DNA of 9,486 nt from the NCBI GenBank assembly GCA_003250135.1, contig QKHF01000098.1:1-9486 (forward strand), written 5' to 3'. The notes below the pieces were generated by a model. It saw only the letters and a list, made by a program, of their open reading frames with translations, was not told the origin of the DNA and searched no databases. Made by a program: the position numbers and the translations under genes. This document shows positions 6,241 to 9,486 of this stretch, in pieces; within the stretch, counting starts at the first letter, position 1; each line of letters opens with the position of its first letter. The stretch is from Paracoccaceae bacterium. GTDB taxonomy: Bacteria > Pseudomonadota > Alphaproteobacteria > Rhodobacterales > Rhodobacteraceae.

Positions 6241-6500
6241 GCCGATGCCCTCCCGCCGGATTTCCCCGCCTTTGCGTTGCCGCGACTGTGTGGCCGGCCA
6301 AAATCCCGATCAAGCGAAATTGCGCTGTTGCGGCGCGCATCCGAATGGGAGCCCGAAGCGAAGCCCTCCTTCACCCGTCGCCCGACGCCGCCCCACAGCG
6401 ATTCACGTCAAGTCGGTGTCAACGCGCCGCCCGGCGCCAAGACGCCGTTTACGCTCGATCACTTGCGAGCGTCGGTATTGCTGCTGTTGAACGGGAAAAA
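6241..6500. other. Intergenic region between cupin gene and tRNA-Thr
   Basis: I see no convincing gene here: the open frames lack start signals and family likeness. It contains a perfect 7-bp inverted repeat ACGCTCG/CGAGCGT with an eight-base loop (6451-6472), 29-50 bases past the 3' end of the tRNA, and a 10-bp palindrome TGGCCGGCCA (6291-6300). On the minus strand a run of five T directly follows the tRNA CCA end. The hairpin and T-run may help end or process the tRNA transcript. A cupin promoter must lie here or upstream, but I could not identify one. Confidence 0.5.
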
Positions 6501-6575
6501 TGGTGCCGCTGGACAGGATTGAACTGTCGGCCTCACCCTTACCAAGGGTGCGCTCTACCACTGAGCTACAGCGGC
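6501..6575 (-). tRNA. tRNA-Thr (anticodon GGU)
   Basis: The minus strand folds into a complete 75-nt tRNA including an encoded CCA. The acceptor stem is GCCGCTG/CAGCGGC with discriminator A. The D stem is GCTC/GAGC, the anticodon stem CACCC/GGGTG with loop TTGGTAA, the variable loop AGGCC, and the T stem GACAG/CTGTC with loop TTCAATC. All stems are perfectly paired. Anticodon GGU reads the threonine codons ACC and ACU, and ACC is the preferred codon at this GC content. It stands alone, divergent from the plus-strand gene at 6674. Confidence 0.97.
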
Positions 6576-6591
6576 CCGCTGCGTGGAGGGG

Positions 6592-6619
6592 TAGATACAA
6601 GATCGCGGGCCGAATGCAA
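6592..6619 (-). promoter_or_regulatory. Promoter of tRNA-Thr
   Basis: The minus strand has -35 TTGCAT (6619-6614), a 16-base spacer, and -10 TATCTA (6597-6592), with the mature tRNA starting 17 bases downstream. The sequence after the -10 box is GC-rich (CCCCTCC), as expected for the discriminator of a stable-RNA promoter under growth-rate or stringent control. Confidence 0.55.
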
Positions 6620-6673
6620 CCCCAATCCAAACGGCGTCTGGACCGGGGCGTTTCGGTGCGTTATCCGCGCAGC

Positions 6674-6853
6674 ATGGGCGTTAAAGACGGACAAAGCGGC
6701 AAGGACGAAAAGGCCGAGAGGCTGGCGCAGGCCTTGCGCGAAAACCTGAAGCGGCGCAAGGGCCAGGCGCGCGCGCGGCGCGCGGCCGCGCAGGACGAGA
6801 ACGCCGCCCAGCCCGCGCCCGGCGCCGATTCCGCCAAACCCGACACCGAATAA
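6674..6853 (+). CDS. Small basic protein, 59 residues, function unknown
   Basis: This short protein has a highly charged helical middle (AERLAQALRENLKRRKGQARARRAA, residues about 14-38) and an Ala/Pro/Asp-rich tail. It has no signal peptide, membrane segment or cysteines. I recall similar short proteins with an RLA-ALR-NLKRRK-QARAR core beside murA in other Rhodobacterales, which supports a real gene; their function is not known to me. The Arg/Lys cluster could bind nucleic acid or the ribosome, but that is only an inference. The start at ATG 6674 follows that resemblance. No Shine-Dalgarno is visible, so it may be leaderless or start at the in-frame GTG at 6656. It ends 99 bases before murA, which has its own promoter. 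Confidence 0.68.
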   Translation: MGVKDGQSGKDEKAERLAQALRENLKRRKGQARARRAAAQDENAAQPAPGADSAKPDTE

Positions 6854-6890
6854 GACCAGCGGCCCAGCGCCGCCCCTCGGCCGCGAGCGG

Positions 6891-6919
6891 TTGAGATCGT
6901 CTCGCCGGCGGTCTACATC
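6891..6919 (+). promoter_or_regulatory. Sigma70-type promoter of murA
   Basis: -35 TTGAGA (6891-6896), a 17-base spacer and -10 TACATC (6914-6919) lie 33 bases before the murA ATG. Both boxes are near consensus and the spacing is ideal. Two copies of TCGCCGGCG flank the -10 box. The promoter may also drive the DUF2948 gene, 15 bases after murA. Confidence 0.5.
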
Positions 6920-6932
6920 ACGTTCGCCGGCG
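6902..6932. repeat. Two TCGCCGGCG repeats flanking the murA -10 box
   Basis: TCGCCGGCG occurs at 6902-6910 and 6924-6932. Each contains the 8-bp palindrome CGCCGGCG, and the copies are 22 bases apart, about two helical turns, on either side of the presumed -10 box. They could be operator half-sites, or in RNA pair into a stem. At this GC content such words also arise by chance. Confidence 0.4.
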
Positions 6933-6952
6933 TGCGGCGAGGAGAGGACGTC

Positions 6953-8218
<1,266 letters not shown>

Positions 8219-8233
8219 GCGGGGGAGCGATTC

Positions 8234-8692
8234 ATGGTCGAAGACGCGCGGTTCGAGGACGCGGCCAAACCGGTTCGGCTGAAGGCCGAGTCGGTAGAGG
8301 ATCTTACGGTTCTGTCCGCCTTGCTGCAGGACGCGGTCGGCAAGGCCAAGGACTTCGCCTTCCTGCCCAAGCGCCGCCGCTTCATCTTCGTCGTCAACCG
8401 CTATCGCTGGGAGGACGGGCAACAGAATGGCCCTGGCCAGCGGGTGCAGACCGGCGTGACCGTCGAGAACGCGCTGAAGGTCCGCGCCAAGGGCGTGGCG
8501 CCCGGCGTCGACAAGCCGGTGGAGATCCTCGATCTGGCCTGGGCCGCGGGCGAGGACGGCGCCGGGTCGCTGCACATCCTTTGCGCGGGCGGGGCGGAGT
8601 TCGCCATCGAGGCCGAGGCGCTGGATGTCGCACTGGCCGACATCACCAAGCCCTGGGCCGCCTCCGCCCGCCCCCGCCATCCAGGCGCCTGA
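8234..8692 (+). CDS. DUF2948 family protein
   Basis: This 152-residue soluble protein is recognised as DUF2948 from its body sequence (VEDLTVLSALLQDAVGKAKD, then FLPKRRRFIFVVNRYRWED) and its position between murA and hisD, where the family sits in Rhodobacterales. It has no signal peptide, membrane segment or catalytic motif that I can name. The end is a short Ala/Pro/Arg-rich tail. The ATG at 8234 is 15 bases after the murA stop and has GGGGGAG about seven bases upstream, so it is very probably co-transcribed with murA. The role is unknown; linkage to murA and hisD is conserved but does not by itself show a cell-wall or histidine function. Confidence 0.9.
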   Translation: MVEDARFEDAAKPVRLKAESVEDLTVLSALLQDAVGKAKDFAFLPKRRRFIFVVNRYRWEDGQQNGPGQRVQTGVTVENALKVRAKGVAPGVDKPVEILDLAWAAGEDGAGSLHILCAGGAEFAIEAEALDVALADITKPWAASARPRHPGA

Positions 8693-8748
8693 GCTTACCC
8701 AGGGTCAAACCGCCCTTTCGCTCTCCTCGATCCCCCGCTAAAGACGAA

Positions 8749-8772
8749 GTCGCCGGGCGCGGCCCGGCCGAC
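8749..8772 (+). promoter_or_regulatory. Strong GC hairpin in the hisD leader
   Basis: GCCGGGC/GCCCGGC forms a perfect 7-bp stem with a GCG loop (8752-8768). It is extended by GTC/GAC across a single bulged C (8749-8751, 8770-8772). It lies 38 bases before the hisD ATG and has no T-run after it, so it is not an intrinsic terminator. CGAAG (8745-8749) could also pair with CTTCG at 8783-8787 or 8794-8798, giving alternative outer stems. No His-codon-rich leader peptide is present. A role in transcript processing or translation control is possible. Confidence 0.4.
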
Positions 8773-8810
8773 GATGCTGAACCTTCGCTGAAACTTCGGG
8801 GTTTTCGCCC

Positions 8811-9486
8811 ATGCCCGCCCTGCTGAACGCCGGCGATTCCGATTTCGAGGCCCGCTTCGACGCGCTTCTCAACATGAAGCGCGAAAGCAGCCCCGACGTG
8901 GACGCCGCCGTGGCGGAGATCATCGCCGACGTGCAGGCGCGGGGCGATGCGGCGGTGATCGAGCTGACGAAGCGCTTCGACCGGCTGGAGTTGACGCCTT
9001 CGACGCTGGCGTTCTCCGAGGCGGAGATCGACGCGGCGGTCGCCTCGGTCCCGACGGAGGAGCGCGCGGCGCTGGAGTTGGCGGCCCGGCGCATCCGCGC
9101 CTATCACGAGCGGCAGAGGCCCGTGGACGCGCTCTGGACGGACGAGGACGGCGTAGAGCTGGGCTGGCGCTGGACGCCGGTGGACGCGGCCGGGCTCTAC
9201 GTTCCGGGCGGCCTCGCCTCCTACCCCTCCTCGGTGCTGATGAACGCGATCCCGGCGCAGGTCGCGGGGGTCGAGCGGGTGATCATGTGCGCCCCCACCC
9301 CGGATGGCGCGGTCAATCCTCTGGTGCTGCTCGCTGCGCGCCTGTCAGGCGTCGAGATGGTCTATCGCATCGGCGGCGCGCAGGCGGTGGCGGCGATGGC
9401 CTACGGCACCAACACCATCAAGCCGGTCGACAAGATCACCGGCCCCGGCAACGCCTTCGTGGCGGCGGCCAAGCGGCGGGTCTTCG
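8811..9486 (+). CDS. hisD: Histidinol dehydrogenase, 3'-truncated by window edge
   Basis: HisD performs the last two steps of histidine biosynthesis, oxidising L-histidinol to L-histidine with two NAD+ and a zinc ion, as a cytoplasmic homodimer. 225 of about 430 residues are present. Family sequences visible are SPDVDAAVAEIIADVQARGD near the N-terminus, GLYVPGGLASYPSSVLMNA (124-142), GGAQAVAAMAYGT and KITGPGNAFVAAAKR at the window end. The catalytic zinc ligands and the His pair lie beyond the window. The ATG at 8811 gives the usual family beginning; the ribosome site is weak (CGGGG at 8797-8801). The 118-base gap after the DUF2948 gene contains the hairpin described separately and no clear promoter. 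hisD apart from the main his operon is normal in alphaproteobacteria. Confidence 0.95.
   Translation, partial: MPALLNAGDSDFEARFDALLNMKRESSPDVDAAVAEIIADVQARGDAAVIELTKRFDRLELTPSTLAFSEAEIDAAVASVPTEERAALELAARRIRAYHERQRPVDALWTDEDGVELGWRWTPVDAAGLYVPGGLASYPSSVLMNAIPAQVAGVERVIMCAPTPDGAVNPLVLLAARLSGVEMVYRIGGAQAVAAMAYGTNTIKPVDKITGPGNAFVAAAKRRVF

Noticed and set aside
6291..6300. 10-bp palindrome TGGCCGGCCA in the cupin-tRNA gap
   Set aside because: It is a short GC palindrome expected by chance at this base composition, with no positional relation to a promoter.
6501..6575. tRNA-Thr as an integration site for a mobile element
   Set aside because: No integrase gene is nearby and no copy of the tRNA 3' end was seen elsewhere in the window.
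6165..6749. 194-residue plus-strand open frame spanning the cupin start, the intergenic gap and tRNA-Thr
   Set aside because: It crosses a perfectly folded tRNA gene and its promoter on the other strand and has no ribosome site or family likeness.

Overview
The window is GC-rich chromosomal DNA, apparently from an alphaproteobacterium and most likely Rhodobacterales. The assignment rests on three things: the high-GC codon use, the gene order murA - DUF2948 - hisD (an order I know from Rhodobacterales genomes), and several periplasmic c-type cytochromes. No mobile element, CRISPR array, insertion sequence or phage gene was seen, and the base composition looks even throughout.

Layout. 1-1437 (+) is the 3' part of an MsbA-like ABC exporter that starts outside the window. 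1576-3489 (+) is a 637-residue acyl-CoA synthetase. It converges on a minus-strand cytochrome block, and the two stop codons overlap inside a 14-bp palindrome. Read from upstream, the minus-strand block holds a small cupin protein (6240-5857), a diheme MauG/bacterial cytochrome c peroxidase-like protein (5708-4359), a 159-residue monoheme cytochrome c (4276-3797) and a 104-residue monoheme cytochrome c (3800-3486). The two small cytochrome genes overlap by four bases (GTGA). Further upstream on the same strand is tRNA-Thr(GGU) at 6575-6501, with a recognisable promoter. The tRNA diverges from a plus-strand housekeeping run: a 59-residue basic protein (6674-6853), murA (6953-8218), a DUF2948 protein (8234-8692) and hisD (from 8811, cut by the window end).

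How they work together. The diheme protein and the two small cytochromes look like one exported redox module, with the small cytochromes as likely electron partners of the diheme protein. Its substrate is not evident: no methylamine dehydrogenase, MbnP-like or other recognisable target protein is encoded here. The diheme protein is the most interesting item. By motif alignment it keeps the Gln/Pro/Glu active-site residues of MauG and CcpA, but it has His where the inter-heme Trp sits and a His-His-Met sequence where the distal Met (CcpA) or Tyr (MauG) sits. It also has an insertion of about 23 residues between the two regions. This looks like an uncharacterised subfamily rather than a classical peroxidase or MauG.

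The murA side is ordinary core genome: peptidoglycan precursor synthesis followed by histidine biosynthesis. It shows a good sigma70-type promoter before murA and a strong hairpin before hisD. All functional calls rest on reading motifs by eye; no database search was possible.
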